A DNA stretch of 64,000 nucleotides. Source: Notolepis coatsorum (Eukaryota; Chordata; Actinopteri; Aulopiformes; Paralepididae). Shown here one piece after another: positions 1-11,400 of the stretch. Made by a program: the position numbers and the translations under genes. Positions within the stretch are counted from its first letter, which is position 1. Each line of letters begins with the position of its first letter. Under the pieces are notes generated by a model. The model did no database searches and was not told where the DNA came from. It was given only the letters and a program-made list of their open reading frames with translations. The DNA lies in NCBI GenBank assembly GCA_963971535.1, contig OZ020598.1:95966087-96030086 (forward strand), in the 5' to 3' direction.

Positions 1-400
1 AGATAGACAACGTGTATAACAGTATTCCAACAAAAATTACCTAGCTTCATAATTATTATGTCAGCCTCTTGGTGAGTGAGGGTTGTTATCGTACAACTCT
101 TACCTGTCCGATGCGAATACATTACATTTTACCTACTTTGACAGCAGCTTTGACATTATAACTCTGTTGGATACATAATTGTTGTCCTAATGTAGTGTCA
201 CTCAATGTCGGATCTTTTAAAATGTTGTGACTTCAGAAGTTCAGAGCCTCCGTAAGCTCTTGGTATGAACCCAGGCCGGCGGTGATGTAGTCCTCTGCCA
301 GGTTCTCTCAGAGCTCCCTGTTATCACTGATCAGGGCTTTTCCTGGTCGTCTATTGTAAGTTATAGTGTCCAGGGGTCCATTCTGAAGGTTTCTAGATGT
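1..400. other. unannotated AT-rich stretch
   Basis: No ORF, RNA fold or recognisable repeat was seen in this stretch on either strand. It is the left flank of the CT-rich minisatellite. Confidence 0.3.
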
Positions 401-460
401 GTGCGCGTTTCTCTTCACTCACGTCACGTCTCACCCTTGATTCCTCATTTCAACATTCTC

Positions 461-1060
461 TTATTGTTATCATGCTCTCTCTATCATCTCTCTCTTTCTG
501 TTATTCATATCATACTCTCTACAGTATATCAGCTCTGTTTCTCTTATTGTTATCATGCTCTCTCTCTATCATCTCTCTCTTTCTGTTATTCATATCATGC
601 TCTCTACAGTATATCAGCTCTGTTTCTCTTATTACGTTTTATTGTATTTTCTTGTATTTTTTTATGGCCATCTTGGTCTATGTCATTTGTTAAGTAATTG
701 GTAAAGTATATTATTATATACTTATTGTTATGTGTCTTGTAAGCCAATATGGGCTGGGCATACATCTGTATGTAAGACACGAAAATAAAAAAATATCAAA
801 TCAAATCAAATCAATATTGTTATCATGCTCTCTCTATCATCTCTCTCTTTCTCGAATGTTATCATGCTATCTCTATCATCTCTCATTCTTTCTCTTATTG
901 TTACCATGCTCTCTCTATCAGCTCTCTCTCTCTATATATATTTCTATTAATGTTATCATCCTCTCTCTATCAGCCCTCTCTCTCTCTCTTTCTCCTAGTG
1001 TCATCATGCGCTTTCTATCAGCTCTCTCTCTTTATCTCATTGTTATGATTGGCATGGATG
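461..1060. repeat. CT-rich imperfect minisatellite
   Basis: Imperfect repeats built on a TTGTTATCATGCTCTCTC core followed by TATCATCTCTCTC-like tracts. A unit of about 80 bp is repeated near 461 and 544, and shorter units of about 40-50 bp recur from about 816 to 1050. The short CT-coded ORFs here are low-complexity artefacts. The array is split by a retroposon tail at about 622-815. Confidence 0.75.
622..815 (+). mobile_element. retroposon 3' end with (AAATC)n tail
   Basis: The sequence ends in a repeated AAATC tail (about 797-813), and minisatellite sequence resumes directly after it, as expected for a non-LTR retroposon that landed in the array. The body has no coding potential. Family assignment is not possible by eye. 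Confidence 0.45.
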
Positions 1061-1191
1061 TCAGACAAACAATATTGCCAATGTTATAAATAGATGTAAA
1101 ACAAAATACAATAGAGGCATATAATGTTTGTGTAGTTATCTTTCTTCAAACATGTTTGCCTGTAACCATTGGTAACAACTTCCAAAAGAAG

Positions 1192-1570
1192 ATGCCTGTT
1201 AACAGAATTCGACTATAGGGCGACAATAATGTGGTCAAGAGGCATGGTTTCTATCTTGAGCCTTAACTTGCGTTGTTCCTTTTTATTCACATGGAAAGCA
1301 GCAGTAACATACAGGTCTCCTCTCTCCGAGAGGCATGGGGGGAGAGGACGAAGTGGGAGTATACCTTTGCTTTTATACTCGCCACAAGGTGGTGTACCTG
1401 GGTGGCTCCGCCTAGAGCGCCCTCTAGTGGGACCAGATATATATGCAACTAGACAGTCACTGGTGGAGACAGTTATATATGCAGGTAAACATTTACTAGT
1501 GTAAACAGCCATATGTACAGTTAGACAGTTACTAACAATCCTACACAGAACCTCTGATCTCAACAATGCC
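1192..1570. repeat. ATGCC target-site duplication pair around the solo LTR
   Basis: ATGCC at 1192-1196 and again at 1566-1570 directly abuts the LTR ends. Five-base duplications are usual for Copia integrases. Confidence 0.8.
1197..1565 (-). mobile_element. solo LTR of a Copia-type retrotransposon
   Basis: Read on the minus strand this is a 369-bp LTR starting TGTTGAGATC and ending TGTTAACA, with a TATAAAAG box and an AATAAA signal inside. It is about 98% identical by eye to the LTR at 5362-5730, which is attached to a Copia-like gag. A 5-bp target duplication, ATGCC, flanks it at 1192-1196 and 1566-1570, so this is a bona fide insertion reduced to a solo LTR. The two antisense ORFs read through it are not genes. 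Confidence 0.88.
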
Positions 1571-1612
1571 TAATTTCGGTGCAGTGGTAGAGTATCTTAA
1601 ACACTGACTGAC

Positions 1613-1804
1613 AACACATGCTTCAGATTCAGATTCAGATTCAGATTCCTTTATTAAGCCATGTGTGTAAAAACACATTGGTAATTGTTGCAGCAATACA
1701 GTGTATGCATTTTTTTCCTTTCTTTTTTCACAGTAAACGACAAACACCAACACAGACACAGGACAAAAAACAGTGCAGTGGAGGATTAATCAATTAAATA
1801 CATA

Positions 1805-1838
<34 letters not shown>

Positions 1839-2152
1839 AAGTGAAGAGTGCAGAGTTCCAGTAAGGACTAGTGCAGTGCAGTCAGTGTCATTGTGCCAGT
1901 GTCACTTGGGGGCAGAGGGGGGGGGGGGGGGGACCTGAAGCATTGATCAGCCTGGCGGCTGAGGGGAAGAAGCTCAGTCCTTGACGAGCTTTCACAGCCT
2001 TTGGGATCCTCAGCCTCAGCCAGAGGGGAGCAGGGTGAATAGGCTGTGACCGGGGTGGGAGGGGTCGGCCATGATCTTCCTCGCCCTCTTCAGCGCCCTG
2101 GAGTCGTGCAGGGACCTGAGGGAGGGCAGGGGACAGCCGATCACCCTCTCCG
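1613..2152 (-). mobile_element. Rex1/CR1-like LINE 3' fragment, copy A
   Basis: On the minus strand the segment 2152 to about 1940 encodes the degraded C-terminal part of a LINE reverse transcriptase. Blocks such as SLHDSRALKRARKIMADPSH and HSLFTLLPSG resemble Rex1/CR1-type LINE ends, followed by stop codons. The 3' end is a repeated GAATCT tail (plus-strand AGATTC at about 1622-1650). A (TA)n tract sits inside at about 1800-1840. A second copy of its 3' part lies at 5772-5970 plus 6773-6844. Confidence 0.7.
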
Positions 2153-2243
2153 CGGATATTCTACTGACTTGTTTACAATAGCCAGTAATAAGACACAGTT
2201 ATGGTGTTTTTTGCTCTCATATATCAACACATGGGAACTATTG

Positions 2244-3092
2244 TGCCCTGTCAAGGCAGACCGCAGTAACTTCCAAACAGTGAAACTGAGAAAAATGGCT
2301 TTAAAGTTTTTTGACTTGCCATCCAAAATGTGTTATAGGTAGATAGATGATAGTACCCAGATTTAACATGTATTAATGAAGTAATCTTTAGGCATACAAA
2401 AATATGATGTAATTATTTTAATTAACCCCAAAAAAGCAGATACTGCACTCTGCTGCACGATTTCCTTAAATAATTATACAGGTAATGTACAGGCAAAGTG
2501 CAGTAACTTCAAATACAATGTTGTTTTCCCTCCAGCTTTCATAACTTAACCTAGTCATTTTATTTGGATCATCATCATTCCAATATATTCATGTGTTAAA
2601 TTTCATTTTCAAAATGGCTAGGTTAAGTTATGAAAGCTGGAGAGAAAACAACATTGTATTTGAAGTTACTGCACTTTGCCTGTACATTACCTGTATAATT
2701 ATTTAAGGAAATCGTGTAGCAGAGTGCAGTATCTGCTTTTTTGGGGTTAATTAAAATAATTATGTCATATTTTTGTATGCCTAAAGATTACTTCATTAAT
2801 ACATGTTAAATCTGGGTACTATCATCTATCTACCTATAACACATTTTGGATGGCAAGTCAAAACACTTTAAAGCCAATTTTAACTGTTTGGAAGTTACTG
2901 CGGTCTGCCTGGGTTTTGAGTGTGATTTTGTAGTTACTGCAGTTTTTAAAACCCCATATCTCCAAAACTGAGCGACATTAACATCTGAAACTTGGTCACA
3001 AGATAAAACATTTATTGACAAGGTAAATTTCACTCATAACTCAATTTTGACTTTTTTCGACTTACAGCGGTTAGCCTTGACAGGGCAGTATT
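2244..3092. mobile_element. long palindromic foldback (MITE-like) element
   Basis: About 2311-2554 and 2618-2862 are near-perfect reverse complements around a loop of about 63 bp. Outer parts also pair (CCCTGTCAAGGC near 2248 with its complement near 3075-3086). The right side has about 150 bp (about 2915-3070) without a partner, so the arms are unequal. There is no coding capacity. It fits a nonautonomous foldback DNA transposon. No target duplication was resolved, so superfamily is unknown. Confidence 0.7.
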
Positions 3093-3378
3093 GTTTTGCA
3101 CATAGAAAGCATTGTCTCATGTATACATCTCAACTTTGTGAAACTAGTTGGCCATAACGTGCCAGGTGATGATGTCAGACCATTGATATTTTTTCAACTG
3201 ATCCACTCTTCCGTAGCCAGTCTTTCACCAGCACGCTGACTGTAGGTCATATTATTTCCTTTAGCATATCAACAAGCATCAGTGCACTGACAGTCGTCTA
3301 CGGAGCAGCTTCCGTACTTTTATAATCAAATATTACTGAAATGATTCCTATTTAAAAGTAAAACTGTCACAACATTAC

Positions 3379-3632
3379 ATTATGGTAAATGGCTGCATTT
3401 ATATAGCGCTTTGATCCAAAGCGCTTCACAATTTGTTCCTCACACATTCACTCACACATTCACACACCGAAGGCGGACACAACCATGCAAGGTGCCAACC
3501 TGCTCATCAGGAGCAGTTAGGGGATAGGTGTCTTGCTCAAGGACACTTCGACGCGTTGCCCGGGAGGAGTGGGAATCGAACCGGGAAACTCCGGATTACC
3601 AGACGACTGCTCTACCTCCCGAGCCACTGTCA
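3379..3632 (-). mobile_element. tRNA-derived SINE
   Basis: On the minus strand the head reads as a tRNA-like unit with an A box (TGGCTCGGGAGG) and a B box (GGTTCGATTCC) at about 3560-3632. The tail carries the LINE-type ending GCGCTATATAAATGCAGCC near 3379-3410. This architecture (Pol III head, LINE-like tail) is that of a common fish SINE. Confidence 0.75.
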
Positions 3633-3639
3633 CCCCCCC

Positions 3640-4170
3640 AAGTGGATACAATGTATCCACCTAACCTTTTGCATCAGCTGATCTAGCTACAGTGTGATGC
3701 GCTGTTCACTGCTGTCATTTGATTGATGAATGTAAAGCTATTCTGAGCAATATTGTTATCAAGATTGAGTTATCAAAGCACGGTGGTGTTTGAAGAGGCC
3801 GTTTGACATAATCACAAAGTATTATCAGCACGCCACGTGGGTAAACAATACTGGCCCTCGCAAAAGAAAACACATGGCACATTTGCACATTTGTTCATGA
3901 AAATGTTATGGGCTTGGGGACAGTGAGATGTCTGACCAGCAAGCCAGCCTTGTTGTCAAACTGATTATATTTACTGTTTGTTCAATCAACATTTATGACA
4001 AAAAAGCGTGCTAACATAAAGCATAAAGTTAGCTCCTTGCTCATTTTCATTGGCACCAGTCGAGTGACATGTGGTTGTCGAGCCGCTGTTATGTGGCAAA
4101 GCCAAATTACACGCTTATTCCTAATGGCATATTCCATAGTATTCCATAATTGCAGAATAATATAAACCTC
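3640..4170. other. unassigned sequence
   Basis: No ORF, repeat tail or inverted structure was recognised here. Confidence 0.3.
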
Positions 4171-4171
4171 A

Positions 4172-4440
4172 GATTACCTCAGATTCAGATTCAGATTCCT
4201 TTATTTAGCCATTTGTGTGAGGGGAAAAAGCTCAGTCTGTGTCGGGCTTTCACAGCCTTTGGTATCCGCAACCTTCTCCCAGAGGGGAGCAGGGTGAAGA
4301 GGCCATGGCCAGGTGGGAGGGGTCGGACATGATCTTCCTTGCTCTCTTCAGCGCCCTGGAGTCGTGCAGGGACTTGAGGGAGGGCAGGGGACAGCCGATC
4401 ACCCTCTCCGCAGCAGTCAGTCAGGCAGCTTTCCTGTAGG
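4172..4440 (-). mobile_element. Rex1/CR1-like LINE 3' fragment, copy B
   Basis: Closely matches 2036-2150 over the RT C-terminal segment; on the minus strand LFTLLPSGRRLRIPKA is readable and better preserved than in copy A. Its 3' tail is the same GAATCT repeat (about 4180-4200), but the 3' UTR is far shorter than in copy A. It is 5'-truncated and broken. Confidence 0.7.
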
Positions 4441-4651
4441 TTGGAGCAAAAAATAATACCAATCTAGTGAGCTAATGTTAATGGAATAAACTATTCAAGT
4501 GTTGTGTTGCATGCAACCTTTGAATTGCTTAGTTGTAATTGTCTAGTTGCATGGGAATTGTGTTTCATGCCATTTGCAATGTGTGTGTGTGTTTTTGGGA
4601 AAGGTTGTTTTATGACTGACGATTGGCTAGGCTAATCTAACTTTCCAATTA

Positions 4652-4664
4652 CCTAGTGTGTGTC

Positions 4665-4754
<90 letters not shown>

Positions 4755-4800
4755 CGTGCGTGGCGCATGCATGCGTACGTGTGTGTATATGTGTGTGTCT
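4652..4800. repeat. (TG)n microsatellite
   Basis: Nearly pure TG from about 4663 to 4750, followed by CG-interrupted variants. The poly-HT reading on the minus strand is an artefact. Confidence 0.95.
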
Positions 4801-4909
4801 ACTGTATGTAGAAGTACTTAATGTATGTTTAGAATAAATAAAGTAAACAAGAACACATTCATACAAAATGTATCAAAAGTATTAGATGTCTGGCAAAAAC
4901 ACAAAACGA

Positions 4910-5212
4910 ATTTGGTCGTGGATTTGCTCTCTCAGTACCGCCAGCCTTTCTCGGCCTCTGTCTTTAGTGTCGCGGAACATCAGCCCATAGGCTGGTGTCG
5001 TCGAGCATCGGCGCTAACTCGCAGTACGCGTTTGCGTTCCGCTGGTCGTCCAGGGCTTGCTCTTCCGCTCTCAGTTCTCCGGTGGGGGCCGCCAGGATCG
5101 TCTCCTTCAGCCCCGCCCTGTGCATGCAGCACAGCATGCGCTCTTCCCAGAGCTCATAGTTCTCCGCTTTTCCATTGAATGTCGGCCATTTGTCTCTTCT
5201 CTTGTTTTCCAT
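4910..5212 (-). pseudogene. truncated gag N-terminus of a Copia retrotransposon
   Basis: The minus-strand ORF from ATG 5212 encodes a gag N-terminus of the UBN2/Copia type. It has WPTFNGKAENYELWEERM near residues 8-25 and a later LDDTSL block. Gag binds element RNA and builds the virus-like particle. About residue 74 the frame shifts by one base: homology (GLMFRDTKDRGRERLAVLRE) continues in the next frame to about 4910 and then stops. Protease, integrase and RT are missing. It lies directly downstream (minus strand) of the primer-binding site and LTR at 5348-5730, so the start is positioned as expected. Identification rests on motif memory, not a search. Confidence 0.72.
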
Positions 5213-5347
5213 CCTCTTCGTTAATGGTATGCTTAGCTTTTGCTCTTGTTGGCCTAGCGTCTAGCCACGCGGTGCTCCCGGCACTATCCTAGCCTATACT
5301 TCAGCTAAGCTTGCTACAGTACCTCCACTATTTCACCCCGGCGTTAT

Positions 5348-5361
5348 CTGGGCCCATAACC
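5348..5361 (-). promoter_or_regulatory. primer-binding site matching initiator tRNA-Met anticodon arm
   Basis: Minus-strand GGTTATGGGCCCAG directly follows the LTR end. It is complementary to CTGGGCCCATAACC, the anticodon stem-loop of vertebrate initiator tRNA-Met. Copia-type elements are known to prime reverse transcription from an internal half-tRNA of this kind rather than the tRNA 3' end. Confidence 0.85.
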
Positions 5362-5730
5362 TGTTAACAGAATTCTACTATAGGGCGACAATAATGTGGT
5401 CAAGAGGCATGTTTTCTATCTTGAGCCTTAACTTGCGTTGTTCGTTTTTATTCACATGGAAAGCAGCAGTAACATACAGGTCTCCTCTCTCTGAGAGGCA
5501 TGGGGGGAGAGGACGAAGTGGGAGTATACCTTTGCTTTTATACTCGCCACAAGGTGATGTACCTGGGTGGCTCCGCCTAGAGCGCCCTCTAGTGGGAACA
5601 GATATATATGCAACTAGACAGTCACTGGTGGAGACAGTTATATATGCAGGTAAACATTTACTAGTGTAAACAGCCATATGTACAGTTAGACAGTTACTAA
5701 CAATCCTACACAGAACCTCTGATCTCAACA
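5362..5730 (-). mobile_element. 5' LTR of the truncated Copia element
   Basis: 369 bp, minus strand, from TGTTGAGATC at 5730 to TGTTAACA at 5362. A TATA box (TATAAAAG, about 5534-5543) and an AATAAA signal (about 5447-5452) are in the expected order. It differs from the solo LTR at 1197-1565 by about six substitutions. ATGCC follows at 5731-5735, the same flank as beside the solo LTR. The partner LTR and left target duplication are lost by truncation. Confidence 0.88.
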
Positions 5731-5970
5731 ATGCCTAATTTCGGTGCAGTGGTAGAGTATCTTAAACACTGACAACACATGATTCAGATTCAGATTCAGA
5801 TTCCTTTATTAAGCCATGTGTGTAAAAACACATTGGTAATTGTTGCAGCAATACAGTGTATGCATTTTTTTCCTTTCTTTTTTCACAGTAAACGACAAAC
5901 ACCAACACAGACACAGGACAAAGAACAGTGCAGTGGAGGATTAATCAATTAAATACATATATATATATAT
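5731..5970 (-). repeat. second copy of the 1566-1810 flank (LINE 3' tail)
   Basis: Nearly identical to 1566-1810 (one 4-bp indel and a few substitutions), including the GAATCT tail of the Rex1-like LINE. The match resumes after the inserted DNA transposon, at 6773-6844, then meets the N gap. Both the LTR and its flank are therefore duplicated. Confidence 0.85.
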
Positions 5971-6769
5971 TAGGGCTGTCAGTTTATCGCGTTAATTAGA
6001 TTAATTAATTACACAGCAAATAATCGCGTTATGAAAATTAACTCAAAATTAATTACAATTTTTTTTTTTTTTTTTTTATAATATTTTTTTTTGTATCTCA
6101 TTCATTCCATAAGAATGTAGAATACACATTTACAGATTTTTTTTTAATATGGTCCATTTGCATGTTCTTGGTATCTGATTCTAGGGACATCTATGAATCT
6201 CAGGGAATGTATTCCCAGTGTCAGAAATACTGTGGGCTAGATCCACAAAGAATGGATTGCACGGTGCAAGTTGCACCCTTACTTACAATTCATTATGAAT
6301 TGAAAATGTAAACAAGACGAAAGTCTCTCTGGTCTGCATTCCCTTAACAATTGTGTGTATTGAGCCGTACTGTATTGTACCCATTCTGCAATCTGTTAAT
6401 AACATTTTCATTCAATCAATCAATCTGCGCGGTGATTGATTGAATGAACATTTTATTTTGAGTAAATTGTAATGAACCAAATGAGAATATCAATAATTTT
6501 TTTTTTATCTTTGACTGTGAATAACACCATGCTCAAATTGACCAGACCTGAAAAATCTAAGCAAATTAATAGATGGAAGATGATTAAACAGAAGGTTTTG
6601 TAGATACAGTACTGAATTCTGCCATCCGGACACATGCAATTTGAAATATGATTATAGAATATAGAATATGAGGCATAAAATGGTAATGCGATTAAAATGC
6701 GATTAATTAGATTAATTAATTACAAATCCTGTAATTAATTAGATTAATTTTTTTAATCGCCTGACAGCA

Positions 6770-6772
<3 letters not shown>
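5971..6772. mobile_element. nonautonomous hAT-like DNA transposon in a (TA)n tract
   Basis: The ends are inverted: TAGGGCTGTCAG at 5971 and CTGACAGCACTA at 6761-6772 (one mismatch). Subterminal AT-rich TTAATTAGATTAATTAATT motifs also pair. Eight-base ATATATAT flanks both sides, compatible with a hAT target duplication but uninformative inside a TA repeat. The same position in the sister copy (about 1810) lacks the insertion. A LINE tail fragment (about 6285-6425) is nested inside. There is no transposase. Confidence 0.72.
6285..6425 (+). mobile_element. LINE 3' end of the 11.4-20.1 kb family
   Basis: Shares GTATTGAGCCGTACTGTATT and the CCATTCTGCAATCTGTTAA block with the 3' end at 19913-20040. 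It ends in a short CAAT repeat and is heavily 5'-truncated. Confidence 0.7.
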
Positions 6773-6807
<35 letters not shown>

Positions 6808-6844
6808 GAAGAGTGCAGAGTTCCAGTAAGGACTAGTGCAGTGC

Positions 6845-7044
6845 NNNNNNNNNNNNNNNNNNNNNNNNNNNNNNNNNNNNNNNNNNNNNNNNNNNNNNNN
6901 NNNNNNNNNNNNNNNNNNNNNNNNNNNNNNNNNNNNNNNNNNNNNNNNNNNNNNNNNNNNNNNNNNNNNNNNNNNNNNNNNNNNNNNNNNNNNNNNNNNN
7001 NNNNNNNNNNNNNNNNNNNNNNNNNNNNNNNNNNNNNNNNNNNN
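6845..7044. other. assembly gap (200 N)
   Basis: Exactly 200 N, so probably a placeholder of unknown real size. It interrupts copy two of the duplicated Copia/LINE locus. Confidence 0.99.
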
Positions 7045-7480
7045 GCAATTACCAGTCCGTTATCCTCCATTGACACATTTTACCATAGAAAAAGAAACAT
7101 CCCTGTTTCATGTCCAGCTCCAGCAGAGAGAAAGGACGGCATGCAGAACGGACTGCTCTTATACCTCCAGGCTCCGGGGGGCAGTGTGTTCTTCAAGGAC
7201 AAGGACAGGCCATGTGAGGTTTCTCATGACTTATTCATCAAATTATTGACCTCTGTATATGTAGCTAGTGGATATGTTGCCTTCACGACCTCAAAACAGG
7301 ACCCATGTATAATGCATAACGGCATCAGTTTAAACGCCTCCAACAACCAATTGGTAAGGACGTCATTTCCCTCCAAGAGAGAATGTTTGCACAGAATGTT
7401 TGTGTTTCTTCCAACACGGCTGCCTGCTACCATCTAAACATTCCATTAAATCCTTCCATTATCCTCTGAGACCCCGCCCC
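7045..7480. other. unassigned sequence
   Basis: The open frame here begins within the N run and has no recognisable domain. No repeat was identified. Confidence 0.3.
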
Positions 7481-7490
7481 CCCCCCCCGC

Positions 7491-8690
<1,200 letters not shown>

Positions 8691-8734
8691 GGCCTTCCAG
8701 AAGAAATCAAATCAAATAACTGCATCCCATTCAA

Positions 8735-9031
8735 CTGGCTGTTGAAAAAGCGTGAGCACATCACCCCAGTCCTGGCCTCACTCCACTGGCTCCCCCGTCC
8801 GTGACGCATTGATTTTAAACTACTTTTAATTGTTTTTAAATCCCTAAATGGCCCACAGTACCTGACCGAGCTCCTGCGTCTCCGCACCCCATCCAGAGCC
8901 CTAAGGTCAGCCGACCAACTGCTGCTAAATGTACCCAGGTCTAGGCTCAAAACCAGAGGGGACAGAGCCTTTTCCATAGTCGCCCCTAAACTGTGGAACA
9001 GCCTCCCCTCCACATCAGGTCAGCCCAGACC
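8735..9031 (+). pseudogene. LINE (L2/CR1-type) RT C-terminal remnant
   Basis: Encodes the conserved end of a non-LTR reverse transcriptase: HITPVLASLHWLP, then a stop, RIDFKLLLIVFKSLNG, and RAFSIVAPKLWNSLP. In intact elements this region is downstream of the RT catalytic core. There is one in-frame stop near 8802 and a one-base frame change near the C run at 9004-9009, just before the amplified segment at 9032. The catalytic RT and endonuclease are missing, so it is a 5'-truncated copy. Confidence 0.8.
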
Positions 9032-10384
9032 CTGGAGGTCTTTAAGTCCCGGCTAAAGACTCATCTCTTCTCCCTGGAGGTCTTTAAGTCCCGGCTAAAG
9101 ACTCATCTCTTCTCCCTGGAGGTCTTTAAGTCCCGGCTAAAGACTCATCTCTTCTCCATGGAGGTCTTTAAGTCCCGGCTAAAGACTCATCTCTTCTCCC
9201 TGGAGGTCTTTAAGTCCCGGCTAAAGACTCATCTCTTCTCCCTGGAGGTCTTTAAGTCCCGGCTAAAGACTCATCTCTTCTCCCTGGAGGTCTTTAAGTC
9301 CCGGCTAAAGACTCATCTCTTCTCCATGGAGGTCTTTAAGTCCCGGCTAAAGACTCATCTCTTCTCCCTGGAGGTCTTTAAGTCCCGGCTAAAGACTCAT
9401 CTCTTCTCCATGGAGGTCTTTAAGTCCCGGCTAAAGACTCATCTCTTCTCCCTGGAGGTCTTTAAGTCCCGGCTAAAGACTCATCTCTTCTCCCTGGAGG
9501 TCTTTAAGTCCCGGCTAAAGACTCATCTCTTCTCCCTGGAGGTCTTTAAGTCCCGGCTAAAGACTCATCTCTTCTCCCTGGAGGTCTTTAAGTCCCGGCT
9601 AAAGACTCATCTCTTCTCCCTGGAGGTCTTTAAGTCCCGGCTAAAGACTCATCTCTTCTCCCTGGAGGTCTTTAAGTCCCGGCTAAAGACTCGTCTCTTC
9701 TCCCTGGAGGTCTTTAAGTCCCGGCTAAAGACTCATCTCTTCTCCCTGGAGGTCTTTAAGTCCCGGCTAAAGACTCATCTCTTCTCCCTGGAGGTCTTTA
9801 AGTCCCGGCTAAAGACTCATCTCTTCTCCCTGGAGGTCTTTAAGTCCCGGCTAAAGACTCATCTCTTCCCCCTGGAGGTCTTTAAGTCCTGGCTAAAGAC
9901 TTGTCTCTTCTCCCTGGAGGTCTTTAAGTCCCGGCTAAAAACTCATCTCTTCTCCCTGGAGGTCTTTAAGTCCCGGCTAAAGACTCATCTCTTCTCCCTG
10001 GAGGTCTTTAAGTCCCGGCTAAATACTCATCTCTTCTCCCTGGAGGTCTTTAAGTCCCGGCTAAAGACTTGTCTCTTCTCCCTGGAGGTCTTTAAGTCCC
10101 GGCTAAAGACTCATCTCTTCTCCCTGGAGGTCTTTAAGTCCCGGCTAAAGACTTGTCTCTTCTCCCTGGAGGTCTTTAAGTCCCGGCTAAAGACTCATCT
10201 CTTCTCCATGGAGGTCTTTAAGTCCCGGCTAAAGACTCATCTCTTCTCCCTGGAGGTCTTTAAGTCCCGGCTAAAGACTCATCTCTTCTCCCTGTCCCGG
10301 CTAAAGACTCATCTCTTCTCCCTAGAGGTCTTTAAGTCCCGGCTAAAGACCCATCTCTTCTCCCTGGCCTTTGACCAGAGCTGA
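8993..10384 (+). pseudogene. 463-aa open frame made of repeated LINE C-terminal segment
   Basis: The frame starts with a LINE-like PPLHIRSAQT, runs through the 31-fold 14-residue repeat and ends with the natural-looking LAFDQS stop. The repeat is basic and amphipathic, with no catalytic motif. It is not a plausible host gene: it lacks promoter or intron evidence and its ends match LINE sequence. Expression is unknown. Confidence 0.55.
9032..10363 (+). repeat. 42-bp minisatellite inside a LINE ORF, 31 full units plus one 30-bp unit
   Basis: The unit CTGGAGGTCTTTAAGTCCCG... is 42 bp and encodes LEVFKSRLKTHLFS, the segment normally found once before the C-terminus of these LINE proteins. By length there are 31 complete units and one truncated 30-bp unit near 10294-10323. 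Most are identical, with scattered variants (L/M at position 1, H/R/C at position 11). Because 42 is a multiple of 3, the frame stays open throughout. Confidence 0.95.
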
Positions 10385-10630
10385 GCCTGCCTCATAGGTC
10401 GCTACTTTTAGTCCCTTTATGCCTTATTTTGTAATCTGCTGCACTTTTTTTTCTTTTATTCTCATAATTTTTTAATTTCTATCTGAACCCCTGCACTTAT
10501 TTGTATTTGCACTTTTAGTTTAGTATTGTGTACTGTATAGTATTTTTGCTCTATGATTTGATTCTGTAAAGCACTTTGGTACAGTCACAACTGTTGTAAA
10601 TGTGCTATATAAATAAAGTTGATTATGATT
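10384..10630 (+). mobile_element. LINE 3' UTR and tail
   Basis: Follows the LAFDQS stop. It ends with AAAGCACTTTGGTACAG and GTGCTATATAAATAAAGTTG, an ending common to fish L2-type LINEs and their SINE partners, then a short GATTAT tail. Confidence 0.7.
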
Positions 10631-10639
10631 ATCATTATT

Positions 10640-11275
10640 GGCCGAGGCAGATCCCAACATGTGTGATGGTGTAAATAAAACAAATAAATACAAATACAAA
10701 TAAAATCAAAGGTCAAATTGAATCATTACGTTCTTAACTCAGTGCATTGTAATAGCTTTGACAGTGTCCTTCTAAACGTCCTCTTTTAGGAGACCAATGC
10801 AACAAGAAGAATGGTGCATGGGTTAGACCATTGTCTTCCATTAATCTTCCCCCAGTAAGCTAGAGTAAACACAGCGTTAATAGGAGCAATATCATATCCC
10901 CTCAAACATACCGCCTTGGCCATGTTGCTATGGAAATTATAAGTCATGCATATTGAGAGGTTTTCCGTTCATTTTCACCCTGAAATCTATGGTCAACACA
11001 AGGAGGCTAGGTGATGTGGCTTGTGCTCTCATTACTCAAGCTATCCCCGCTGGCTTACCCCACCAATTACCCTTCTGTGCAAGCGGGGAGGGGAAAGGCT
11101 TATAGGAAATTCACTAGGATTTATGTATGACATGTACGATATGGAAATCATGACTCATGCATGAGGGAATAGTGTTTGGAGATGGAGATTTTGTGTAAGG
11201 ATACCTAATCAGGAGAAATCACCAAATGGAAAGTAGGCCTGTAAGGTTTTGAACGCAACCTTATTTCAAGGGGTC
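10640..11275. other. unassigned sequence
   Basis: No recognisable coding or repeat structure apart from an AAATAC-rich stretch at about 10676-10705. Confidence 0.3.
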
Positions 11276-11287
11276 ATATTAAACGTT

Positions 11288-11400
11288 TAATGTTAAAGGA
11301 CCACGCCAACATTTGGGGCAATTCGCTTATTGTCTTCTCCAGAGAGAGACAAGAAGATAGATACCAGTTTCCTCTCTGTGTGTTGACACGGAACCAGAGA
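11288..11400 (+). mobile_element. MITE remnant fused to LINE 5' side
   Basis: The words TTAAAGGA, TTAGCTTATT-like and AGACAAGAAGATAGATACC resemble the start of the TTAA-flanked palindrome at 21819. The upstream ATG (11290) of the long LINE frame lies here, so that start codon belongs to the MITE rather than to the LINE. Confidence 0.5.

Noticed and set aside
1213-1566. 117-aa ORF repeated at 5378-5731
   Set aside because: Looks conserved only because the Copia LTR is duplicated; it spans LTR control signals and has no domain.
6753-7437. ORFs running through the N block
   Set aside because: They consist of unknown residues; the gap cannot support a gene call.
9032-10363. 42-bp direct repeats as a CRISPR array
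   Set aside because: There are no spacers; units are head-to-tail, and the sequence is a eukaryotic LINE.
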